DNA from: Candidatus Bathyarchaeota archaeon
GTDB taxonomy: Archaea > Thermoproteota > Bathyarchaeia > Bathyarchaeales > DTEX01
Length of the DNA stretch: 64,000 nt
Direction of reading: 5' to 3'
Assembly: GCA_018396635.1 (NCBI GenBank)
Contig: JAGTQE010000006.1
Span: 1-64,000 of the forward strand
Numbering within the stretch: position 1 is the first letter of the stretch; every line of letters starts with the position of its first letter. Shown piece after piece: positions 48,167 through 57,155 of the stretch. Below the pieces are notes generated by a model that searched no databases, was not told the DNA's origin, and saw nothing but the letters and a program-made list of their open reading frames with translations. A program made the translations under genes and the position numbers.

Positions 48167-48198
48167 TTCACACCCAGCTTTAGGCTGCTGGGTGTGAA
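48167..48198 (-). terminator. Perfect 12-bp stem-loop; candidate terminator or mRNA-processing element
   Basis: TTCACACCCAGC (48167-48178), 8-nt loop, GCTGGGTGTGAA (48187-48198); lies after the 3' end of the minus-strand amidohydrolase gene. Confidence 0.5.
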
Positions 48199-48265
48199 GA
48201 TGTGGCGATGTCAAAGGATCAAAGTTTTAAGGCGTTAATAGCATCGATATTGGGTGGCTGTGTGG

Positions 48266-49123
48266 TTATGGGGAGATGCCAAGTATTTCGAGAGCATCTC
48301 TATTTATGATCTCCTCGATTTTTCTCTCAGGTATTCTCGGCAGATTCGTGCCCTCAACAATTAGATTTATCCTCCTCAAATTATTGATTGTCTCCTCAGG
48401 AGTGGTGACAGGCCAGTCTGAGCCAAGGAGGAGCTTGTGCATCTGGTCATACTCATTTGCGAGGACTAACGCATTATAGAATTGCCATGGTCTATAGAAC
48501 AGGGCTGATATATCGGCGTAGACGTTAGGGTGCTTCCGGATCAAGATTATTGTATCCGGTATCCATGGGTGTCCCATATGTGCCACAACCATTTTCAGGT
48601 CTGGGAAGGCTATGGCAACCTTCTCTAATATTAGCGGGTAAGAGTACTCCATTGGGTCATATTTGCCGGGTGTCGCCCCCATATGGAAGATTATGGGTAG
48701 CCCGAGATCAACAGCCTTTGAGTAGATTGCGCATGCCCTCTCACTATAAGGATGAAAGTTCTGGTAGGCTGGCCCAAGCTTAATGCCTTTAAGCTTCAGC
48801 TCATTAACGCAGCGCTCAACCTCCTCAAGAGCATCCTCCCCATTGGGATCCACAGTTAAGAAGCCTATGAATTTTCCGCCATACATCCTCACGTACTCCG
48901 CAACATTATCATTCTCATGCTTATCCCTCCCAAAAGATAGCCCAAAAACTATCGCCCTATCGACATTTCTCATGGCTTTGTAGTGATCATCCCAGCAGAG
49001 AGCATCCATATCTATTGGGTGACCTGGCCGTGCAGTATAATACTTTGGCTTCTCAGATTTAGCTGGCTGCCTATTTCTTGGAAGGTGAGTGTGTACGTCA
49101 ACTATCATTCTCACCACAAGCAC
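48266..49123 (-). CDS. Amidohydrolase family (TIM-barrel metal-dependent hydrolase)
   Basis: MIVDVHTHLP; LPIIFHMGATPG; MVVAHMGHPWI; LLGSDWPVTTPEE. Confidence 0.88.
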   Translation of the reverse strand: MLVVRMIVDVHTHLPRNRQPAKSEKPKYYTARPGHPIDMDALCWDDHYKAMRNVDRAIVFGLSFGRDKHENDNVAEYVRMYGGKFIGFLTVDPNGEDALEEVERCVNELKLKGIKLGPAYQNFHPYSERACAIYSKAVDLGLPIIFHMGATPGKYDPMEYSYPLILEKVAIAFPDLKMVVAHMGHPWIPDTIILIRKHPNVYADISALFYRPWQFYNALVLANEYDQMHKLLLGSDWPVTTPEETINNLRRINLIVEGTNLPRIPERKIEEIINRDALEILGISP

Positions 49124-49219
49124 TATTTTATTCCAGTAACCCTAATAACTTTGGTTGGAGCGTTTTGGAGTTTCGCTAGGGTAACTATATATTTTTAGTC
49201 GCTTAATCATATTCTGGGG

Positions 49220-50719
49220 GTGCTTATGAAGACAACTCCAATAGGAATAGCCTTAATTAATGATGAGAGGGAGCATGTTTGGAGGGCTAATAGGGATGAG
49301 TGCATGGAGGTCGTTCATAGGTGGGCTGAGATTATTAGGAGGGGGGTTAAGAACGTTGATGGGTCTTCGCCTGAGGTTGTTGTCGGCTCGGATACGATAA
49401 CCTCTGTTAGGGTTGCTCAGAGGGTTGGCGAGGAGCTTGCTAAGGCGAACTGTAAACAAATAATATTATGCTTCTACGTCTGGAACTTCCCATATCTAGT
49501 CTGGCCATTCATCAACAGCGTCGGCAGAGATAAGCCTATCCTCTGCTTATCAAATAACAGCGGAAAATATCCTGGAAACGTCGGCCTATTGGCGACGGAC
49601 GGCGCCCTAAGACAGGCTGGGTTGAGGACCCATAGGATAATTGGAGACATGAATGATCCTGAGGTTCAGGCCGAGGTTATAGATTGGGTTAGGGCTGCTC
49701 AGGCATATACGGCTATCCAAAATGAGGTTTATGGCATGTATGGCGGCCACTCCATGGGCATGGAGACAGGCTACTTCCACCTAATCCCAATAATAAAGAC
49801 TTTCGGAGTAACCGTCTGCCAGATAGATCAATTTCTTCTAGTTGAGAGGATGAAGGATGTTGATGAGAGGGAAGTTGAAAAGGCCATGAAGTGGTTCACC
49901 GAGATGCTTGGGGACAGAATAAGATATGATGGTAAGATGCTCACGCCTGAAACTCTGAAGAGGCAGATACGGCTATACTTGGCGATGAAGATGATTAATG
50001 AGGAGATGGGCTTCGACTTCTGCGGCATAAAGGGGCAGAGGGAGCTCTCTGAGCACGTATGCATAACAGACGTCGCCGAGATGCTCATGAACGACCCATA
50101 CGACTGGAATGGGCCTAAAGAGCCTACGGTCTGCGCCACTGAGGCCGACTCGCTGGCGGCGGTAACAATGCAGCTCCTAAAATATGTTAGCGGGGGCCTC
50201 CCAGTCCTATTTATGGATGTCCGCCTATACCACCCGGACAAGGACATATGGGACTTCTGCAACTCAGGAAACCATGCAAGCTGGTACGCTTCAAGGAGTA
50301 TGGATCCAAAGGAAAACTTAAAGAAGGTGACCTTCCACCCAGCCCTAGAATTCTACTTTAAGGCTGGCGGCGCATCCGTTGAGTTTGATGCCGCACCAGG
50401 GCCGATAACATTCGCCAGGCTCGGGCTCCTTGAGGATAGGCTCTACATGGTTATAGTACAGGGCGAGGCTGTCGAGCTGCCGCCTGAGGAGCGCAGAAGG
50501 ATAAATGAGCAGACGAACCCAACATGGCCGCATGTTCACGCTAAGCTAAACTGCGGCTTCGAGGAGTTCATTGAAGTTTTTCCAAGCAATCATATACTTG
50601 GGGTTGCCGGGAACCATGTGAGGGCGCTAAAGTATCTCTGCGAAATAGCTGGCATAGAGCCTATAATCCTAGGCCCAGAAGGCCAAAAGTACACTAAGCC
50701 CATCTGGAAGCGAGTATAA
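49220..50719 (+). CDS. L-fucose isomerase-like protein
   Basis: Similarity in VYGMYGGHSMGMETGYF, CATEADSLAAVTMQLLKYVSGGLPVLFMDVR, WPHVHAKLN. Confidence 0.8.
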   Translation: MLMKTTPIGIALINDEREHVWRANRDECMEVVHRWAEIIRRGVKNVDGSSPEVVVGSDTITSVRVAQRVGEELAKANCKQIILCFYVWNFPYLVWPFINSVGRDKPILCLSNNSGKYPGNVGLLATDGALRQAGLRTHRIIGDMNDPEVQAEVIDWVRAAQAYTAIQNEVYGMYGGHSMGMETGYFHLIPIIKTFGVTVCQIDQFLLVERMKDVDEREVEKAMKWFTEMLGDRIRYDGKMLTPETLKRQIRLYLAMKMINEEMGFDFCGIKGQRELSEHVCITDVAEMLMNDPYDWNGPKEPTVCATEADSLAAVTMQLLKYVSGGLPVLFMDVRLYHPDKDIWDFCNSGNHASWYASRSMDPKENLKKVTFHPALEFYFKAGGASVEFDAAPGPITFARLGLLEDRLYMVIVQGEAVELPPEERRRINEQTNPTWPHVHAKLNCGFEEFIEVFPSNHILGVAGNHVRALKYLCEIAGIEPIILGPEGQKYTKPIWKRV

Positions 50720-50770
50720 GTTGGTGTAGCCGAGCTTTCTCAGCCCTCCAGCCCCTATTTTTTAACCTAT

Positions 50771-51523
50771 TTAATTACCGAGGGTTGGGGCATTAAAAGA
50801 CCAAATCTTCCGGAGTACATGTTCAACATCCCTAGCAAAGCTTGTTTCGAGAAGTTTCTCTACACTCCCAAGCGCATCCTCTAGGCTAGTGTCGAAGCGT
50901 ATGCTTCCAAGGAAGCATATGCCTAGGGCTTCAACCTCGAGTTTAATGTTCTCTGAGTTATCCATCTTCATGTTCTCTATAACGCCAACTATGGGGGCCT
51001 TAAGGCCCTTAAGCAGGCTGAGCAGTCTCCTAACAGTCTCGAAAGCCATCTTAGATGGCGTTGTAATGAGGAGGAAGTTTGCGCCCCTAACATACTTAAG
51101 TATGTCCAGCGTTAGGTCGCTTATGCCGGGAGGCATATCGATCAGTAGAATATCTAGGCTACCCCAGCGGGTGATCGCCAGCATCTCGAGAAGGGCGTTG
51201 GATAATTCTTCTCCTCTGAGCGGTGTGGTTTCATCCCCAATATAGAAGATTAAGGACATATATTTTACGCCGTGCACTTCGGGTGGGATAATTCCCCTAT
51301 CTTCAGTAGGCTTTAAGCCTATTGCGTTCAGAACAACATGCGTTGTTGGACTTGTGAAGTCTAGGTCTAGTAGACCCGTTTTAAAGCCTCTTCTTGCTAG
51401 GAGTAAGGCTAATGTTGATGCTATTACGCTCTTCCCAACACCACCCTTACCGCTTAGGACAACAATTATTCTCTTTATGCCGCTTAACCTCTCATCTATA
51501 ATGCTTCTCCTTGGATCTATCAT
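50771..51523 (-). CDS. hypB: Mrp/MinD-type P-loop ATPase, probable HypB-type Ni chaperone ATPase (ORF extends to 51595)
   Basis: IIVVLSGKGGVGKSVIASTLALLLARRG; LLIDMPPGISDLTLDIL; adjacent to hypA. Confidence 0.78.
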   Translation of the reverse strand: MIDPRRSIIDERLSGIKRIIVVLSGKGGVGKSVIASTLALLLARRGFKTGLLDLDFTSPTTHVVLNAIGLKPTEDRGIIPPEVHGVKYMSLIFYIGDETTPLRGEELSNALLEMLAITRWGSLDILLIDMPPGISDLTLDILKYVRGANFLLITTPSKMAFETVRRLLSLLKGLKAPIVGVIENMKMDNSENIKLEVEALGICFLGSIRFDTSLEDALGSVEKLLETSFARDVEHVLRKIWSFNAPTLGN

Positions 51524-51524
51524 C

Positions 51525-51923
51525 CTACTTAACACCCCTAATGCTAGATATCCAGACACCCCTCCCACCTGAGAGATCGAAGTCTGGGCTTCCACATTTT
51601 GGGCACCTTATGTATGCGTGGGCTACCTCCGGAATAAAATGGATAGCTTCCATAATGTCGCTTGAAGCTCTAATGTCTCTGAAAAGCCATCTATGGCCGC
51701 AAACCCTACATTTAAAGGCTGCCTTAGACACCCTTATAACAAATTTTGTATTTGCGAGCTTGCCGGATCTAAGCTCCCTGAGGGCGAAGTCTAAAATTTC
51801 TCTGTCAACCTGCTGTAGCTCGCCGACCTTTAAGTGAACCTCGCTGACCTCCCTCAAACCCTCCCTCTCGGCAGCTTGGGAGACAGCCAATATTATAGCC
51901 TCGGCCAGAGCCCACTCATGCAT
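51525..51923 (-). CDS. hypA: Hydrogenase maturation nickel metallochaperone HypA
   Basis: MHEWALAEAII N-terminus; CRVCGH..RCPKCGS zinc site. Confidence 0.93.
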   Translation of the reverse strand: MHEWALAEAIILAVSQAAEREGLREVSEVHLKVGELQQVDREILDFALRELRSGKLANTKFVIRVSKAAFKCRVCGHRWLFRDIRASSDIMEAIHFIPEVAHAYIRCPKCGSPDFDLSGGRGVWISSIRGVK

Positions 51924-51961
51924 AGGAAAAGTTTAGATGGCCCATGATTTAAGAATATCTA

Positions 51962-53053
51962 ATGCAGCCGGTGTTAGAGATGGATGTTGGCGGCGAATAT
52001 ATAACTATGCTACACGGTGCAGGCGGCTCAGTCATGCATGAGCTCGTAAGAAAATACATTCTTAAGTTTTTCGGAGACCTTGAAAGCGGCAGCCTAGAGG
52101 TTCCACTTAAAGCCCTCGATGACGCCGCAGTCATTAACGGCATAGTTTTTAAGAGCGACTCACACGCGGTTAAACCAATATTTTTCCCAGGAGGAGATAT
52201 TGGTAGGCTGGCGGTTTCAGGAACCATCAATGATATTGCGGTTATGGGGGCTGAGCCAGCAGCCCTAGCATGCGGCCTCATACTTGAGGAGGGCTTGGCT
52301 TTAAGAGATTTGGAGCGCATACTGAGGAGTATGCGTGAGACCTGCATTGAGGCCGGAGTTGCCATCGTCACAGGCGATACCAAGGTTGTTGAGAAGGGTT
52401 CACTTGGCGGATGCGTAATAAACACATCCGGCATAGGGTTTGAGACCGAAGCCCTGAAAAAGAATATCAGCATCGTCAGGAGATATCGCGCCGACTTTAG
52501 GGCTAAGTGGCTTCTCGACTCAAACCTGAGGGCTGGAGATAAAATAATAGTCTCCGGAACTATAGGCGATCATGGCATAGCAGTCCTATCAGCTCAGGAG
52601 GGCTTGAGCTTTTATGGTGAGATAAGGTCTGATGTTAGGCCGTTGAACAGAATGATCCAGCGCATGCTCGGCGAGGTTGGCGGGGTTGTCGCCATGAAGG
52701 ATCCTACGCGGGGTGGGCTTGCAGACGCTTTAAATGAGTTTAGCGAGAAATCCAATTTAGGCATACTCATATATGAGGACAGGATACCGATAAGGGGGCC
52801 TGTTAAGGCCGCCTGCGATATGCTTGGTCTGGATCCGCTTGAGATAGGTAATGAGGGTAAGGTCGTGATCGGCGTAGTTAGGGAGAAGGCTGAGGAGGTT
52901 CTAGAGTTTCTCAGGGCAACCGATGAGGGCAGGGATGCTGCAATAATAGGTGAGGTCACAGATAAGTTTAATGGGGTGGCAATGGAGACAATTATAGGCG
53001 GAAAAAGGATTATTCCGAGACCCCTAGGAGACCCGATTCCAAGAATATGTTAG
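51962..53053 (+). CDS. hypE: Hydrogenase maturation protein HypE
   Basis: MLHGAGGSVMHELV; ATP-binding GTINDIAVMGAEP; C-terminal ..PRIC catalytic cysteine. Confidence 0.96.
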   Translation: MQPVLEMDVGGEYITMLHGAGGSVMHELVRKYILKFFGDLESGSLEVPLKALDDAAVINGIVFKSDSHAVKPIFFPGGDIGRLAVSGTINDIAVMGAEPAALACGLILEEGLALRDLERILRSMRETCIEAGVAIVTGDTKVVEKGSLGGCVINTSGIGFETEALKKNISIVRRYRADFRAKWLLDSNLRAGDKIIVSGTIGDHGIAVLSAQEGLSFYGEIRSDVRPLNRMIQRMLGEVGGVVAMKDPTRGGLADALNEFSEKSNLGILIYEDRIPIRGPVKAACDMLGLDPLEIGNEGKVVIGVVREKAEEVLEFLRATDEGRDAAIIGEVTDKFNGVAMETIIGGKRIIPRPLGDPIPRIC

Positions 53054-53055
53054 CA

Positions 53056-54213
53056 CTATTCCTCATACCAAGCCTTCCTAATGGTTTTAGGCCTTAAAGC
53101 AGTTATGCCTTCCAGAGCCTCTAGGAGTATCCTGGTTTTCTCAAGCTTCGGCTCCGGGAGCCTGTTCCCATAATTATCGTAGCCCACGTAGACTATCTCC
53201 GGCGAAATATTATAAATCCAATCTATGAACTCCTCATCGAAGTCTAAGATCGGCTCGATGACAACAGCCTTCCACCTCCAGTTGAGCCTAACCATGGCTT
53301 CGTACCGCTCCCTTGGCGGCGGAGCCCTAGTAAGCTTATAGTCCCGGTTAGTCTCCAACGTTACGCCGAGCACAACATTACCGCTGAACTTGTCCTCAAA
53401 CTCCAAGTACCTCTTCGGATTCTTTGTTAGGAAGAAGAATTTTGATCTGGGCTTCAACCTAACAACCCTCAGAACCTTATCAATCCATTCTACTGGAATC
53501 CAGTCGCCCCACATGTCACTCATATCGCAGTTATGAGACACAATTCCATTTGATATATAATTATGGGTTGTTGTTGTTAAATCATAGAGCACTTCTCCAG
53601 AACCCTCAACCTCGACTTCTCTAACCCTCTCCCAGCCAAGTTTAATGTCTCGGCATCTTAGGCGGCTTTCACAGTCTCCTTTATCGTTTTTCCTCTGCTT
53701 ATTGAGGCGGACACAAACGCCGTCCCCCACTTTTAAGTCTTTTGCCGCCACATATCCTCTGAGCGTTAACATCCTATGTGTTGGCGAGCAGATTATCTCT
53801 GTAGAGTCCGTAACTATCCTGTAAGCGACCTCCGTCTCAACCACTGTTTTAGCAATAACAGTGCTTGGCGTAATAAAGCCTCCATGTAATCCCAGAATTA
53901 CATCGCCAACGCCAACATCTTTAACTTCAGAAGGACCGTTAATAGTATCAATTAGCGTTTCTCCTGCTACACACACAAAGATAAATCTGCCGTTTGGAAT
54001 CCTCTGCCTAAGCCTCCACTCAGCGAGAGCAGGGCTGAAGCCGTGTGTTTTATAGGGTTCAACACCCATGGAAGCAAGCCTCTTAGCGAACTTCCTAGCC
54101 CAACAGTAGGAGCACATGTGTAGACAGCCCGTGATAGGGTTCCACGAATAATTTATCTCCTCAAACTTCACGTTAACTTCCCGCATCCGATCACATCTAT
54201 AAAGTAATCTCAC
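53056..54213 (-). CDS. DUF5131/phage Gp37-Gp68-type radical-SAM-like protein interrupted by a mini-intein (start probably 54186)
   Basis: INYSWNPITGCLHMCSYCWARKFAKRL (CxxxCxxC); CDMSDMWGDWIPVEW; intein-like block between residues 81 and 228. Confidence 0.9.
   Translation of the reverse strand: MRLLYRCDRMREVNVKFEEINYSWNPITGCLHMCSYCWARKFAKRLASMGVEPYKTHGFSPALAEWRLRQRIPNGRFIFVCVAGETLIDTINGPSEVKDVGVGDVILGLHGGFITPSTVIAKTVVETEVAYRIVTDSTEIICSPTHRMLTLRGYVAAKDLKVGDGVCVRLNKQRKNDKGDCESRLRCRDIKLGWERVREVEVEGSGEVLYDLTTTTHNYISNGIVSHNCDMSDMWGDWIPVEWIDKVLRVVRLKPRSKFFFLTKNPKRYLEFEDKFSGNVVLGVTLETNRDYKLTRAPPPRERYEAMVRLNWRWKAVVIEPILDFDEEFIDWIYNISPEIVYVGYDNYGNRLPEPKLEKTRILLEALEGITALRPKTIRKAWYEE
53530..53973 (-). 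mobile_element. Mini-intein, 148 aa, no homing-endonuclease domain evident
   Basis: N-splice CVAGETLI; block B SPTHRMLTLRGYV; block F/G YDLTTTTHNYISNGIVSHN followed by Cys+1. Confidence 0.93.
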
Positions 54214-54394
54214 TAACCCGCATATATTTATGAGCCAATAGTCTTAATCCTCAAAAAATAAGCCTGGAAAATTACCATTAGTAAACTTCTTTAGGATATG
54301 CACCTGCTCTTATCCTGAAATATTCATGTATATTTTTCTGATGGTGACATTTTTATTGGCTGAACGCAATTTACTTTTTGGGCGTAGGGTTATT

Positions 54395-55795
54395 ATGGGG
54401 GATCCATTAGCTAAGAAGCACTATTCAAGTGAGGTTGTTAGGCGTGAGATAGCGGATTATTGCAGGGGTAGGTGGGTTGCCCTTGAAGGCGGCGCCTTGA
54501 GCAGCAGGGTTTTCCTCAGATATTGGAGGGATGGCAGACCCTTAACGGTTAACGATGCCAACGATGTCAAGATTTTGCTAGAGCAGTTTGGAGGCTTGAA
54601 CCCGAGAACAATATATGGCTCAGTCAACATTTACAGGAGCATCTCGGCGAAAGAGAGTTTAGAGGACCCTAGAAACATAGCTTACGCCTCCCCAATATGG
54701 GATATTGACGGCGAGCTTAGTGAATGGAGGGGTGTGATCGAGGCCGCCAGAATAATAGTTGACGATCTTGAGAAGCTTGGCATCTCAGAGTCCGTCTTCA
54801 TCAAGTGGAGTGGCGAGGGAGCACATGTCCACGTCCATGAGCGCTGCTTCTCAAACGACGTTCTCTCAAAACATAATCCCCTAGACATAGCCTACTCGCT
54901 TGTGGGCTTCGTCCTTGAGAGATGTAGGGAGAAGATAATGGATGTTGTAGCGAGGTATAACAGCGTTAAAGTTGAGAATGAAATAGACATGAAAAGGGTC
55001 TTCACAGCACCATTATCACTACATAGGAGGCGCCCCCTCTGCTGCATATGCATTAAGCCAGGTGAAATAGACAGGTTCGAGGTGGAATGGGCTAACCCCG
55101 AAAGCTTTAGGCATAATGTTGAGTGGAGGCGATATAGTGAAGGCGAGGGCGATGAGGCGGCATTTAAGGCGATTGAGAGTATTGGCGGTTATGGGGGCTG
55201 GCTCAACGCCGCAAACACAGCAATTAGAGCAGTGATATCAGCTGAAGGATTTGCGGAGGCCAAACAAAAACATGAAGTTAAGGGCGGCGGCAGGTTAGGA
55301 CGCTTCCAAGTTATGGGGCTGCTCCAGGCGGCCAGATTTTACCTGCTGACCGGTGATCTGGAGAGGGCTAAATCCTTCGGGTTAAATAGGGCTATATTCT
55401 ATGCGTGGGCGAAGAGGTATAAAGGTGAGGTCTCTTCAAGGAGGATGATGGGCGCTAGGGGTGGGCCCTCTAAGATATTATATGGGGAGAGGGCTTTTCA
55501 GCTCGGGGATGAGGTGGCTTTCACCTCTGATAATGGTTGGTTCATGATAGGCGGTCAGGTACAGAGGCCTGAAGACTACGATAACCAGATAGCTAGGAGG
55601 ATAGATAGCGTGGTCAGCTATGAGAGGGCGTGGCAGTCTGCAATAGAATATCTGCAGAAGTTTAGTAGAGACGTACTCCTCAACCAGCAGAAATTCTTTA
55701 AGCAGGTTTACGAGCCAGTTAGGGATAAGTTTCTTGAAATTGTTCTGGCTAGGGGTGAGCGGGATGAACGCAGAGATTTGGCCAGATGGCTCTAA
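54395..55795 (+). CDS. Archaeo-eukaryotic primase (PriS-like) superfamily protein with extra C-terminal region
   Basis: PIWDIDGEL (DxD), FIKWSGEGAHVHVHE (SGxGxHVH), EIDMKRVFTAPLSLHRR (PriS-type SLH motif); ORF extends to 54326. Confidence 0.75.
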   Translation: MGDPLAKKHYSSEVVRREIADYCRGRWVALEGGALSSRVFLRYWRDGRPLTVNDANDVKILLEQFGGLNPRTIYGSVNIYRSISAKESLEDPRNIAYASPIWDIDGELSEWRGVIEAARIIVDDLEKLGISESVFIKWSGEGAHVHVHERCFSNDVLSKHNPLDIAYSLVGFVLERCREKIMDVVARYNSVKVENEIDMKRVFTAPLSLHRRRPLCCICIKPGEIDRFEVEWANPESFRHNVEWRRYSEGEGDEAAFKAIESIGGYGGWLNAANTAIRAVISAEGFAEAKQKHEVKGGGRLGRFQVMGLLQAARFYLLTGDLERAKSFGLNRAIFYAWAKRYKGEVSSRRMMGARGGPSKILYGERAFQLGDEVAFTSDNGWFMIGGQVQRPEDYDNQIARRIDSVVSYERAWQSAIEYLQKFSRDVLLNQQKFFKQVYEPVRDKFLEIVLARGERDERRDLARWL

Positions 55796-55998
55796 GAATG
55801 TGGGCCGCCGTGGTTAAGATAACCCCTGTCATATTGAATTAGGATAAGCGCCAGAGCCTAGCTTTCGATTTAGACTAGGTATGATTTTATCGCTAAAAGA
55901 TGCGAGAATGAAAAGGGTTTAAACATTGTGTCAGGTAACCCTTAAATTCTCAACAGCTATTCTTATTCACTTTAGTTTGAAGGGAAGGGGTTGTAAAT

Positions 55999-56913
55999 TT
56001 GAGAATAATTCGCTTTTCATCCCCCTCTGGAGAACGCATCGGCGTTTGGATGAATGAGAAGGTAATTGATATAACTGAAGCATTCGAAAGCCCCCTCCGC
56101 TCCATATTAGATTTAGCGTCTAAAGCAAACGAGGCCGGCAAATCTATTGACGATCTTCTCACAGATATTCTCGAACAAAAATCTGGGCATCTTCCAGTAT
56201 ACTTGTACAAGAAGATTGAGAGGGGTGAAGATAATCTTCGGCTTCTAATACCCATTGTTCCACCAGAGGTTTGGGGTTGCGGTGTAACATATAGGCGGAG
56301 TAGGGAGGCAAGAGAACGGGAAACTAACGTGAAGAGCGTTTATGACTTAGTTTATAATGCCGCAAGACCGGAAATCTTCTTTAAGGCTACGGCTCATCGT
56401 TGCGTAGGGCCTGGAGAGGAAATATATTTAAGAGGAGATTCAAAACGAAATATTCCAGAAGCGGAGCTCGCATTTATCTTAGGATTTAACCAAGAGATCC
56501 TCGGCTTCACAGCTGGCAACGACGTCTCTTCAAGGGATATAGAGAGCGAGAACCCGCTTTATCTCCCCCAGGCAAAAATATTTGATAGATGTTGCGCTCT
56601 AGGCCCATCGATTCTAACGATTAATGAAGCTGGAAAGGAGCCTAAGCTGCGGGTGGAATGTAGGGTTTTCAGGTCTGGAAAAATAGTTTTTGAGGGTACG
56701 ACAAGTACGGCGGAAATGAAGCGGAGCATAGAAGAGCTTAAATCATATCTCTGCAGATATAACACTATCCCACCGGGTTCCGTATGCTTAACTGGAACTG
56801 GAATAATTCCTCCAGATGAATTCTCTTTAATTGATGGAGACATCGTTGAAATCACTATTGAAAAAATTGGGTCTTTAAGAAACCCGGTTAAACAGCTCAA
56901 ACCCATAATATAA
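55999..56913 (+). CDS. Fumarylacetoacetate hydrolase family protein (2-keto-3-deoxy-sugar-acid dehydratase-like)
   Basis: EVWGCGVTYRRSREARE; EIFFKATAHRCVGPGE; EAELAFILG; GNDVSSRDIESENPLYLPQAK. Confidence 0.85.
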   Translation: MRIIRFSSPSGERIGVWMNEKVIDITEAFESPLRSILDLASKANEAGKSIDDLLTDILEQKSGHLPVYLYKKIERGEDNLRLLIPIVPPEVWGCGVTYRRSREARERETNVKSVYDLVYNAARPEIFFKATAHRCVGPGEEIYLRGDSKRNIPEAELAFILGFNQEILGFTAGNDVSSRDIESENPLYLPQAKIFDRCCALGPSILTINEAGKEPKLRVECRVFRSGKIVFEGTTSTAEMKRSIEELKSYLCRYNTIPPGSVCLTGTGIIPPDEFSLIDGDIVEITIEKIGSLRNPVKQLKPII

Positions 56914-57155
56914 TCCTGGGCTGAAGAGTGTGGAAAATTGAAAAATTTGGGCTCTTGCCAACACATATGAAGACATAATTAAGGTGTAGATGATGTTTAT
57001 GTGAAAGAATAGGCATAGATTACGTGGGTCCATTTAAGATTCCATTGAAAGTTCTCTATTGCGATATATTCGCCAGAGATATCTAAGATTTCAGCATGCC
57101 TGTGAGGGAAAGAATTAGGCATATATATTAGGAGCTTTAAGAAGTTGCAGGCGAG

